Source of the DNA: Candidatus Latescibacterota bacterium
Lineage (GTDB): Bacteria; Latescibacterota; UBA2968; UBA8231
Direction of reading: 5' to 3'
Length of the DNA: 64,000 nt
Assembly: GCA_022827835.1 (NCBI GenBank)
Contig: JAJEIO010000001.1
Location: forward strand, 1-64,000
This document shows, piece by piece, positions 1 through 7,275 of the stretch. Both the position numbers and the translations under genes were made by a program. Positions within the stretch are counted from its first letter, which is position 1. Each line of letters starts with the position of its first letter. A model generated the notes under the pieces. It saw only the letters and a program-made list of their open reading frames with translations. It made no database searches and was not told the DNA's origin.

Positions 1-1
1 G

Positions 2-721
2 ACTCACGCCGAACAGAAACAAGTGATCGAAGCCGTGGTGCGCCGGGTGAATGGCCGCGTGCCGGTGGTTGCAGGTACCGGTGCTAACGCGACTGCCGAG
101 GCCATCGAGTTCACTCGGGCGGCGCATGGCGACGGTGCCGACTACTGTCTGTCGGTGACGCCGTACTACAACAAGCCGACTCAGGAGGGCCTTTACCGGC
201 ACTATTGCGCCATTGCCGAGGCCGTGGATCTGCCGATGGTTCTCTACAATGTGCCACCGCGCACGGCGTGCGACATGCAGGCTGAGACCGTAGCTCGGTT
301 GTCTGCTGTCGATTCGATCGTCGGGATCAAAGAGGCGTGTGGCGACCCCAGTCGCGTCGCCGAGATCAAGGCGCTGGTGCCCGACGACTTCGTCCTGCTG
401 TCCGGCGAGGACGCGCAGACGCTTACTATGGCGGGTTACGGAGCCGTCGGGGCGATTTCGGTGACCGCCAATGTCTTGCCAGCGGCCATGGCCGAGTTCT
501 GCCGAGCGTTTATCGACGGAGACGACAAGGCCCGTGCGTTGGATGCCAAGCTACAGCCGATTCACGAGGCCCTGTTCATGGAGACGAGCCCCATTCCAAC
601 CAAGTGGGCGCTCAACGCTATGGGCAGGATTGACGTTGGTATTCGACTTCCACTGGTGGAATTAACGGAACCTGTGCAGATCGAATTACGCAAACGACTG
701 GAGACTTTGGGCGTGCTTTAA
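2..721 (+). CDS. dapA: 4-hydroxy-tetrahydrodipicolinate synthase (5' truncated by window edge)
   Basis: DapA condenses pyruvate with aspartate semialdehyde in the lysine/diaminopimelate pathway (cytoplasmic class I aldolase). The frame is open to the window edge, so the start lies outside; about 239 residues are visible against a usual ~290. The Schiff-base lysine is in GIKEA (codon 329-331), the catalytic tyrosine in VLYNVPPRT (codon 245-247), and the substrate loop TPYYNKPTQEG is intact. Related NAL/DHDPS aldolases share this fold, but YNVPPRT and GIKEA favour DapA. An apparent GTG start at 23 is internal, because in-frame residues THAEQKQ precede it. It is followed by about 65 bp and then lower-GC accessory genes on the same strand. 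Confidence 0.9.
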   Translation, partial: THAEQKQVIEAVVRRVNGRVPVVAGTGANATAEAIEFTRAAHGDGADYCLSVTPYYNKPTQEGLYRHYCAIAEAVDLPMVLYNVPPRTACDMQAETVARLSAVDSIVGIKEACGDPSRVAEIKALVPDDFVLLSGEDAQTLTMAGYGAVGAISVTANVLPAAMAEFCRAFIDGDDKARALDAKLQPIHEALFMETSPIPTKWALNAMGRIDVGIRLPLVELTEPVQIELRKRLETLGVL

Positions 722-731
722 CGCAGCCATG

Positions 732-761
732 TTGATGGCGAGTTTTGGCGACGACTATCTA
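732..761 (+). promoter_or_regulatory. possible sigma-70 promoter for the HAD/GNAT gene run
   Basis: TTGATG (732-737), an 18-nt spacer and TATCTA (756-761) lie about 30 bp before the HAD start. The match is only moderate, but it sits in the short gap after dapA where a promoter for the accessory genes would be expected. Confidence 0.3.
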
Positions 762-789
762 ATCTCTGACTCACAGAAGTTAGGTGCCA

Positions 790-1455
790 ATGTTACAAGC
801 AGTACTCTTCGATCTCGACGGAACTCTGTTGGATCGGCTTAGCTGCCTTAGAGTGTATCTGTACGGTCAGGTCGAACGACTAGCCGATGACCTTCACGCT
901 CTGCCATTTGGCGAATACATGGAGATAGTAATTGAGTTGGACGCACACGGCCACGCCGATAAGGAGGAGCTGTTTAGACACATTGAACGCGACTTCGCTC
1001 TTTCGCCCGGTACTTGGCAGAGATTGTTGGATGATTTCCTGACCTACTTTCCCCATATATGCGTTCCGTTTCCCCAAGCCCATCAGACGCTTACCATACT
1101 CAAGAAACAAGACTTAAAGATGGGACTCGTCACGAACGGGGCAGTTGATTCGCAGCAGCCGAAGATTGATGGTTTGGGGATCGCTCGCTATTTCGACACC
1201 ATATTGATCTCGGAAGCCGAAGGAGTTGCCAAACCGGATGCGGAAATCTTCCGCCGGGCGACCGACAACTTGGGTGTCTCGCCAAATCAAGCTGTCATGA
1301 TTGGCGACAATTCAGAGGCCGACATTCGGGGTGCTAAGTCCTTTGGGATGAAAGCGATTTGGAAGCGGGATGAGTACTGGGAGGCACCTGAGATTGCAGA
1401 TGCAGTGATTGACGATCTCGACGAGTTGCCAAGCATAATACGCAACCTCGCGTGA
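790..1455 (+). CDS. HAD-superfamily hydrolase (phosphatase-like)
   Basis: A cytoplasmic haloacid-dehalogenase-fold phosphohydrolase of 221 residues. Motif I is FDLDGTLLD at the N-terminus (Asp nucleophile and second Asp), motif II is LVTNG, the motif III lysine is in AKPDAEIF, and motif IV is MIGDNSEADIRGA. An inserted helical cap between motifs I and II indicates a subclass I enzyme, related to the YjjG/pyrimidine-nucleotidase type. ATG at 790 puts motif I at residue 8; GTG at 784 is an alternative. The substrate cannot be read from sequence. The stop overlaps the upstream part of the next reading frame, so the two are probably cotranscribed. Confidence 0.8.
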   Translation: MLQAVLFDLDGTLLDRLSCLRVYLYGQVERLADDLHALPFGEYMEIVIELDAHGHADKEELFRHIERDFALSPGTWQRLLDDFLTYFPHICVPFPQAHQTLTILKKQDLKMGLVTNGAVDSQQPKIDGLGIARYFDTILISEAEGVAKPDAEIFRRATDNLGVSPNQAVMIGDNSEADIRGAKSFGMKAIWKRDEYWEAPEIADAVIDDLDELPSIIRNLA

Positions 1456-1490
1456 GTTCATCCTGTGGCGAACACTTCCGCGAGAAGATT

Positions 1491-1994
1491 ATGCGAATCA
1501 GACTAGAAAAAGCATCTATTAGAGACGCCGAAGCTATTCACCGACTTCAGGTTAAGTCATTCTTGCCACTGCTTCGCAAGTACCAAGATCATGGAACGAA
1601 TCCAGCCAATGAAGAGGTCAAACAAATTGTCAACAGATTAAAGCAACCGAACGCTAGTTACTACTTCATCATCCTTGATTGTGTTCAAATTGGGGCGATT
1701 AGGATTGTTTACAATGACGAAACCAAGCGAACAAGGATCAGTCCAATGTTCATCGTCCCAGAGCATCAGGGAAAGGGTTATGGTCAGGAGGTCATCATAC
1801 TTATTGAGGACGTTGTTGATGCGGAGTACTGGGAACTTAAGACGATTCTTCAAGAGGAGAGAAACTGTCATTTCTATGAGAAAATGGGCTATAGAAAGAC
1901 TGGGCTCACTCAAGAGGTCGACGACAGAATGACCATTGTTTCTTATGAGAAGAGAAAAAATAGGAGTGCTCCATGTCAGCTACGGCAATTGTAG
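1491..1994 (+). CDS. GNAT-family N-acetyltransferase
   Basis: A 167-residue acetyl-CoA-dependent acyltransferase. The acetyl-CoA pyrophosphate-binding motif A is MFIVPEHQGKGYGQEV (Q-x-x-G-x-G pattern) and the C-terminal motif B region is FYEKMGYRKTG. The frame opens at GTG 1452, but ATG 1491 has GAGAAG just upstream and starts directly into the fold (MRIRLEKASIRDAEAI). The end overlaps the next gene by 22 bp. GC content is visibly lower than in the surrounding core genes, suggesting acquisition with its neighbours. The acceptor substrate is unknown. Confidence 0.82.
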   Translation: MRIRLEKASIRDAEAIHRLQVKSFLPLLRKYQDHGTNPANEEVKQIVNRLKQPNASYYFIILDCVQIGAIRIVYNDETKRTRISPMFIVPEHQGKGYGQEVIILIEDVVDAEYWELKTILQEERNCHFYEKMGYRKTGLTQEVDDRMTIVSYEKRKNRSAPCQLRQL

Positions 1995-2824
1995 ATGGGC
2001 TAGAAGTGAACTACATCGTACGGGGAGAGGGGCCAGCCTTGCTTATGCTGGCACCCGGTGGTTTTGACGCCACAATCGAGAAATGGTCTAGGCCTGGCCT
2101 GTGGCAGGACATGCAAGTACTTGACACGTTCGCGAACGAATTTACCGTGATCGCGTACGATCGCCGTGAATCGGGAGCGTCTGGCGGATCTGTCGAGAAG
2201 CTAAGTTGGTCTCTATTTGCCTCTCAAGCTAAAGGGTTGCTCGATTTTCTGGGCATCTCCCAAGCCACGGTACTCGGAGGCTGCATGGGGTGCTCAGTGG
2301 CTCTGGCATTCGCTGCTCGCTTTCCCGAGGCAACGCGCGCCTTGATGCTTCATTGGCCGGTCGGCGGTTACCGTTGGAAGATGAATGGTCGTGAACGCTT
2401 CGCCCGCCACCTTGAGTTTGCCCGCAAAAACGGACTTGCAAGCATAGTAAAACGTACACACGAGGGCGGGTCGTTCTGGCAGGATCCCGAAGCGGGACCA
2501 TGGGCGTCGACTATAGTGCGCAACCCTGCCTTCGCGGATTCATTCCAGACCCAAGACCTTGATCACTACCTTGGTGTGGTAGCCGCGAGTATGCACGGAC
2601 TATTCAGTCGCGATACGCCGCCGGGTGCGGAGCCGGAGGAGTTGCTGGGAACTAAGGCCCCGGCGCTCGTTATCCCGGGAGACGATCCAGCGCACGCGAC
2701 GTCGGGCGCGCATTATCTCCGCGAGTTGCTCCCCGAATCCACGTTTTGGCCGGTGATGCCGCCCGACCAGTCATCGGATCGCGTCCGGGACTGCCTCCTT
2801 GAGTTCAGTCGAACACATACATAG
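1973..2824 (+). CDS. alpha/beta hydrolase with Cys at the nucleophile elbow
   Basis: A 283-residue alpha/beta-hydrolase-fold protein. The oxyanion region is MLAPGGFD, the strand-beta4 motif AYDRRESGAS, and the nucleophile elbow reads LGGCMGCS, so Cys104 replaces the usual Ser in G-x-S-x-G. The acid region is PGDDPAH. No clear catalytic His is seen near the C-terminus (WPVMPPDQSSDRV). Cys nucleophiles are known in dienelactone hydrolases, so activity is possible, but a non-canonical or lost hydrolase activity cannot be excluded. A good SD (AGGAG) lies before ATG 1973, inside the end of the GNAT gene. Confidence 0.8.
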   Translation: MSATAIVDGLEVNYIVRGEGPALLMLAPGGFDATIEKWSRPGLWQDMQVLDTFANEFTVIAYDRRESGASGGSVEKLSWSLFASQAKGLLDFLGISQATVLGGCMGCSVALAFAARFPEATRALMLHWPVGGYRWKMNGRERFARHLEFARKNGLASIVKRTHEGGSFWQDPEAGPWASTIVRNPAFADSFQTQDLDHYLGVVAASMHGLFSRDTPPGAEPEELLGTKAPALVIPGDDPAHATSGAHYLRELLPESTFWPVMPPDQSSDRVRDCLLEFSRTHT

Positions 2825-2871
2825 ATCATAGCGGAGATGTGCGCCAGGTTTGCTGCACAGATTATAACGAA

Positions 2872-3486
2872 ATGACACAGGACATAAGAATCTGTTTTAT
2901 CGGCGATTCTCTCGTTAATGGTACCGGTGACGAAGCGGCTCTCGGGTGGGCCGGGCGTCTGTGTGCTATGGCCAGTGCGAGCGATATATCCGTTACCTAT
3001 TACAACCTTGGTATTCGGCGCAATACGAGCAAGGATATTCTGTTGTGCTGGGAGAGTGAATGCGGTCTTCGGCTGCCCGATTTTTGCGATGGACGCATAG
3101 TCTTCTCATGTGGCGTCAACGATACGAGCATTGAGAATGGGAAAATGCGCGTCGATTCTGTGGAATCTTGCGCGAACGTCCGAGCGATTCTGCGCGGAGC
3201 TAGGCGATACAAAGTGCTTATGGTTGGTCCGCCGCCGGTTATTGACGATGAACAAAATGAGAGAATCGAAAGCCTCTCGCTTGCGTTTGCTCGCGAGACA
3301 AAAGCACTTGGCGTTCCGTACATTGATCTTTTTTCTGCACTATGCACGGATGACGCCTATAAACGGGAAGTGGAGAGGAACGACGGCGCTCATCCAAGAA
3401 GTGAGGGTTATTCCAAGATGGCACGTATTATAGGTTCGTCGCCTAATTGGTGGTTTCGTGCGTCTAACAACGCCATCAGAAAGTAA
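2872..3486 (+). CDS. SGNH/GDSL-family hydrolase
   Basis: A 204-residue esterase/lipase-like SGNH hydrolase. Block I is CFIGDSLVNG (nucleophile Ser), block II has the Gly region YYNLGIRRNTS, block III is SCGVND (oxyanion Asn), and block V is NDGAHP with the D-x-x-H dyad, so all four SGNH residues are present. There is no signal peptide, so it is predicted cytoplasmic. ATG 2872 is preferred over GTG 2839 because GDS then sits at the usual N-terminal distance. Members act on acyl esters of lipids, sugars or thioesters; the substrate is not predictable here. Confidence 0.82.
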   Translation: MTQDIRICFIGDSLVNGTGDEAALGWAGRLCAMASASDISVTYYNLGIRRNTSKDILLCWESECGLRLPDFCDGRIVFSCGVNDTSIENGKMRVDSVESCANVRAILRGARRYKVLMVGPPPVIDDEQNERIESLSLAFARETKALGVPYIDLFSALCTDDAYKREVERNDGAHPRSEGYSKMARIIGSSPNWWFRASNNAIRK

Positions 3487-3497
3487 GAATCCGCGCT

Positions 3498-4091
3498 TTG
3501 ATCATTGGCGTCGCAATCCTTTTAAAAGTCGAAAATAGATTTCTCTTTGAACTCCAGAAGCCGGCGAAATGGAGGCGTCAGCGAGAGGGAGTCTTGATTG
3601 GCATGGGCTGTATTGGTGGCACTGTCGAGGAAGGCGAGACCATTGAGGATGCTCTGTCTAGAGAGGCATTTGAAGAGATCGGTTGCAAGGTCGCCTTCGC
3701 AAGGTCGATTCGTCCGTTCTCGCTAGACCCTGCCGGTGTGGTGTCGCCGCTTCCCTTGGAGAGTGTGCCCGAAGGAGTGCAGTTCGTGTGGGAAGGGAAC
3801 GAGCCGGGATTTATCGCGGGTGGAAAAGTCGCCGTGTACGTCGGCACTGCGATTGGGCGCGCTGAACCGAGAGATCTTCCGGCCCTCGTGCAGCTTGAAC
3901 CGGAGCTCTTCTACGTGCTTGGCCAAGGAGCTATCGCCATTCAGGACGTAGAGCAGCGCGGCGGCATTCTGCAAGAGAAGCAACGGATTCCGCGCTCGGC
4001 TTTCTTGACGCCGATGGGAACAGCTAGCAGGCTACTGGAGTTGCGGCGGCGGTATCCTGAATTGCTTCAGGAAATTTTGGGAGCGTTTTGA
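3498..4091 (+). CDS. Nudix hydrolase
   Basis: A 197-residue protein with a perfect Nudix box running from GTVEEGETIEDAL to SREAFEEIG (pattern G-x5-E-x7-RE-U-x-EE-x-G-U), which binds the divalent metals for nucleoside-diphosphate-linked-X cleavage. The start is TTG 3498, 11 bp after the SGNH gene; no strong SD is visible. The C-terminal half (about residues 85-197) is less conserved and probably sets specificity. It is the last gene of the plus-strand accessory run that begins at the HAD gene. Confidence 0.85.
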   Translation: MIIGVAILLKVENRFLFELQKPAKWRRQREGVLIGMGCIGGTVEEGETIEDALSREAFEEIGCKVAFARSIRPFSLDPAGVVSPLPLESVPEGVQFVWEGNEPGFIAGGKVAVYVGTAIGRAEPRDLPALVQLEPELFYVLGQGAIAIQDVEQRGGILQEKQRIPRSAFLTPMGTASRLLELRRRYPELLQEILGAF

Positions 4092-4230
4092 GAAGTTTGA
4101 GGTAGAGGTTAGGGGGTGAATGGAGAGGTCTTCAAGGCAGAAAGGAGATGGTCTGCTGAGGTGATTACCAGAGGCAACTTCCGACTGGCGGCGTCCAGCA
4201 GATTCTGCGTCTTCTGCTATAGCTCTTTGG

Positions 4231-5232
4231 TCACCCCAGCTTATCCAGTTTTTGTTCTACAAGCCGTAAAATTTCTGTAAGTTTTTGCTCTTGTGCCAAG
4301 GTTCTCGCGTGCTTGAGATCCTCAATAGCCGCTGAGTGTTTCAGAAGGTCTGCTTTGGTAACACCCCGGTTATAGTAGGCTGCGACATCGTGCGGGTTGA
4401 GAGCTATCGCTTTGTCATAGTCGGCGACCGCAGCTTCGCGATGTCCAAGCTGATCTTTAGCATTACCTCGGTTGCTATAGGCGTCAGCATATCTCGGATT
4501 CAAATGTATTGCCTTGTCGTAGTCGAAAATCGCCGCTTCATGCTGACGCAGTTGGCTTTTGGCATTGCCTCGATTGTTGTAAGCGGTGGAATATTGTGGG
4601 TCAAGGCGAATTGCCTCGTCATAATCGGTTATCGCCGCTTCATGCTGACCAAGGGACGCCTTAGCATTGCCTCGATTGTTGTAGGCTTTGGCATGTTGCG
4701 GATTACGTGCTATTACCTCGTCATAATCCTCTATCACTGCCTGCGGCCAGCCAATCTGAAGCATGGCGCTATCTCGGTTGTAGTGGGCTTCGGCATATCT
4801 CGGATTGATCGATAGGGCCTTGTCAAAATCCTCTATCGCTGCCTTATACTGGCGAAGAGCAGCCCGCGCAAGCCCTCGGTTATTGTAGGCTTCGACATAT
4901 CTCGGATTGATCGATAGGGCCTCGTCATAGTCGGCTATCGCCGCTTCATGTTCGCCAAGAGCAGCCCGCGCAAGCCCTCGGTTACAGTAAGCTTCGACAT
5001 ATTCCGAGTCGGAGCAGATCGCTTCGTCATAGTCCTTTATCGCGTCATCGTACTGATCAAGCGTAGCCTTGGCAAGGCCCCGATTATTGTAGGCTTTGGC
5101 ATACTTCGACTCAAGACGGATCGCCTCGTCATATTGTGCAATAGCCTTTTGGAGCTTATTGATCGCATGATATATCAATCCATAATCATAGTGAGTTGCT
5201 GCCTCGTTATCTATTTTTCTATCTGAGTTCAT
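4231..5232 (-). CDS. TPR-repeat protein, partner of the FRG-domain gene
   Basis: A 333-residue soluble protein made almost wholly of nine near-perfect 34-residue TPR units. Each carries patterns such as AYNNRGLAKA and AIADYDEAI and ends in NPRY-like turns. The repeats are highly alike (consensus N-N-R-G-x-A), suggesting recent internal duplication. No signal peptide is seen. It starts 14 bp downstream of the FRG-domain gene and is probably translated from the same mRNA. TPR superhelices bind peptides or proteins, so a role as receptor or regulator of the FRG protein is inferred only from linkage. Confidence 0.85.
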   Translation of the reverse strand: MNSDRKIDNEAATHYDYGLIYHAINKLQKAIAQYDEAIRLESKYAKAYNNRGLAKATLDQYDDAIKDYDEAICSDSEYVEAYCNRGLARAALGEHEAAIADYDEALSINPRYVEAYNNRGLARAALRQYKAAIEDFDKALSINPRYAEAHYNRDSAMLQIGWPQAVIEDYDEVIARNPQHAKAYNNRGNAKASLGQHEAAITDYDEAIRLDPQYSTAYNNRGNAKSQLRQHEAAIFDYDKAIHLNPRYADAYSNRGNAKDQLGHREAAVADYDKAIALNPHDVAAYYNRGVTKADLLKHSAAIEDLKHARTLAQEQKLTEILRLVEQKLDKLG

Positions 5233-5246
5233 TTTGATTTATTCCG

Positions 5247-5996
5247 TTAAAAGGAGATTGCGTTAAAATCAAAAGTTTTGTTAGAGGCATTGGCGACGGC
5301 GTACCCCGAAAAATCGGAAAATAGTATTTCTTCATTGACGCCGTATATGGACTCAAGTTGTTTGAGAATATCACCTTTGTTCTCTGAGAGAATAGTTAAT
5401 TTTGTTAGCTCTATTTTAGAAAAAGAAATATCCGCAACGCCAAAAACAAAAACGGAACTTTGTGCAACAATGCGGTTGCCGCGTACTGGTGGCTCCCACG
5501 ACCACAATTTATCGCCCTCATAGAAAGACCGTATTTCTCGTCCTTCAAATTCTTCACGCTTTCTTATCTCCTCTGTTACGGCACGAGGAAGAATATAGAC
5601 AGCCCCATTCTCTTCATCGGCTTCGTTACAGGCAAACCATAGGGCTACCAATGGCTGACGGGTAAAATCTATTAGCCCGGTCGCCGCTCCTTGATGTTGC
5701 AATTGCGCCAAAAGTTCCAAGCCGTCTGGGGTTTCGCTAAAGCCGGGTGGAATGAAACCATACAGCCTAGCTCTATCGGTTAGAAACTCCAAATAAGGTA
5801 TGAGCAAAGGCCCTATAAGCTGGTAAAGGCTTATAGGTGTAGGAGAGCGTTCGGCCAAACGGCGAGCGGCGGAACAATTAACTGTCCACTCGGCGTTAGA
5901 TTGACCTCGATAAAGAAAGCTATTTGTATCTCCTTCCGTAAACTGCGGCAATTGTTCGTGAAATTCGGCAAGAGTCGATATAATGATTTCGTCCAT
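5247..5996 (-). CDS. FRG-domain protein
   Basis: A 249-residue protein with the FRG signature: FLYRGQSN near residues 27-34, and LQHQGAATGLIDFTRQPLVA followed by LWFAC around residues 120-145. FRG domains occur in bacterial and phage accessory loci; their biochemical function is not established. AAGGA lies just before the ATG, and a strong promoter at 6035-6063 drives it. Base composition is clearly more AT-rich than the flanking metabolic genes, consistent with horizontal transfer. No signal peptide or membrane segment is seen. Confidence 0.8.
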   Translation of the reverse strand: MDEIIISTLAEFHEQLPQFTEGDTNSFLYRGQSNAEWTVNCSAARRLAERSPTPISLYQLIGPLLIPYLEFLTDRARLYGFIPPGFSETPDGLELLAQLQHQGAATGLIDFTRQPLVALWFACNEADEENGAVYILPRAVTEEIRKREEFEGREIRSFYEGDKLWSWEPPVRGNRIVAQSSVFVFGVADISFSKIELTKLTILSENKGDILKQLESIYGVNEEILFSDFSGYAVANASNKTFDFNAISF

Positions 5997-6034
5997 ATTG
6001 TTCCTTTAGGAGCTTTAAGTTCCTCGTCGTCTCG

Positions 6035-6063
6035 ATCATACAATATATAAGGCAAGTGGTCAA
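6035..6063 (-). promoter_or_regulatory. sigma-70 promoter for the FRG-TPR operon
   Basis: Read on the minus strand: TTGACC (6063-6058), a 17-nt spacer, and TATGAT (6040-6035). This predicts a transcript start near 6028, about 30 nt before the FRG start codon. It is one of the best consensus promoters in the window. Confidence 0.7.
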
Positions 6064-6099
6064 TTGCTGTTTGTTTGAGAAAAATTCGCCATCTAACGT

Positions 6100-7263
6100 C
6101 TAATCAATCCCCAGCGCCTGATCAATCTCGGCCTGATAGCCCTCCAAGTCGCCGCGCTCGATCTCGGCCAAACTCACCGGGCGGTTAAACCACTCCGACT
6201 CAAAAATCGCCATGCAGATCGCCTGCGAGCGGTAGCCGTCTAGGCCATCCACTTCGGGCGTGCCCTGTCCCCGAACCGCATCGGCGAAATCCTTCAGCTC
6301 GGTTGAGATGGGATTCTCCACTCCACTGGGGAAAAGCCGCTCTCGTTCGTCTTCTGCGAGGCTACTCTGATACGCCTCGATCAATGACTCGTTAGGTGTG
6401 TTTTCGCCGGTGCGCGTCCACAGTCCGCTCTCCCAGTCGATGCAGCCCTCGCTGCCGTAGAGGACGCGCTTGCCGAAGTCCTGTCCCGGCGCAGAACCTT
6501 GCCAAGTCCACTGCACCACCGCGCCGCCGTCAAAGTCAATCAGCGCCATTGCACAGTCCTCTACATCCACCGGCCAAGCCCCCTCGCGCTCGACCGGCTC
6601 GTCATAGCGATACGGCTCAAAGCTGTGCGCCCGCGCCACTACCTGTCGCGCCTCAGTGCCCAAGTGATAGCGGAACAGATCGGCAAAGTGCACGCCTCCG
6701 TCGAGGATCCAGCCGGCTCCGGCGTCGCGCTTGAAGTTGCGCCAACCCCACTTGCCCAATCGCAAGCCCGCTTCCAGCCAGTAGAAAGTGCGCGGCTGGC
6801 CGATCCTTCCGCTGGCTACCGTCCAAGATCTGGCTCGCTCCTGCGGCGAGCGGCGGTAATTTTCCGCTACGGCGAGTTGACAGCGGTTGTCCACAGCCGC
6901 GTTGAGGATCTTACGGCCGGCGCGCAAGGTGATCGCCAGCGGCTTTTCGATGATCACGTGCTTGCCCGCCTCTAGGCAGGCAACGGCGAGGATGTGGTGT
7001 TGCGAGTGCAGAGCACAGATGTCCACCGCGTCTAGGTCCTCCACGTGTGTGAGCATCCTCTCCACGTCGGTATAGATCTCCGGCTTGTGCTCCTGGAACT
7101 CGGCGATCTCGTCGGCCCGCTGTTGCGCCTGCGCCTCCACCAAGTCGCAACAGGCTACCACCTGTATATCGTCAATCCCGGCCTGCGCTAACTCCTCCAA
7201 GCCGCGCACGTGCGCTCCGGCCATGCCTCCACAGCCCACGAGGGCCAACTGCAACTGCTCCAT
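6100..7263 (-). CDS. Gfo/Idh/MocA-family NAD(P)-dependent oxidoreductase
   Basis: A 387-residue cytoplasmic dehydrogenase of the glucose-fructose oxidoreductase/inositol dehydrogenase family. The N-terminal Rossmann motif is LALVGCGGMAG (residues 6-16), and the family EKP motif is VIIEKPLAIT with EKP at 106-108. The C-terminal substrate-binding domain has a HFADLFRYH-type segment around residue 195. Members oxidise or epimerise sugars, inositols or related polyols; which one is not predictable. The CocE-type hydrolase gene lies 12 bp upstream on the same strand, so the two probably form one transcript. Confidence 0.87.
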   Translation of the reverse strand: MEQLQLALVGCGGMAGAHVRGLEELAQAGIDDIQVVACCDLVEAQAQQRADEIAEFQEHKPEIYTDVERMLTHVEDLDAVDICALHSQHHILAVACLEAGKHVIIEKPLAITLRAGRKILNAAVDNRCQLAVAENYRRSPQERARSWTVASGRIGQPRTFYWLEAGLRLGKWGWRNFKRDAGAGWILDGGVHFADLFRYHLGTEARQVVARAHSFEPYRYDEPVEREGAWPVDVEDCAMALIDFDGGAVVQWTWQGSAPGQDFGKRVLYGSEGCIDWESGLWTRTGENTPNESLIEAYQSSLAEDERERLFPSGVENPISTELKDFADAVRGQGTPEVDGLDGYRSQAICMAIFESEWFNRPVSLAEIERGDLEGYQAEIDQALGID

Positions 7264-7275
7264 TATGTATTTCTC

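Noticed and set aside
4231-6063. Calling the FRG-TPR pair a phage-defence system
   Set aside because: No nuclease, NTPase or other known defence domain is present; only the linkage and composition are suggestive.
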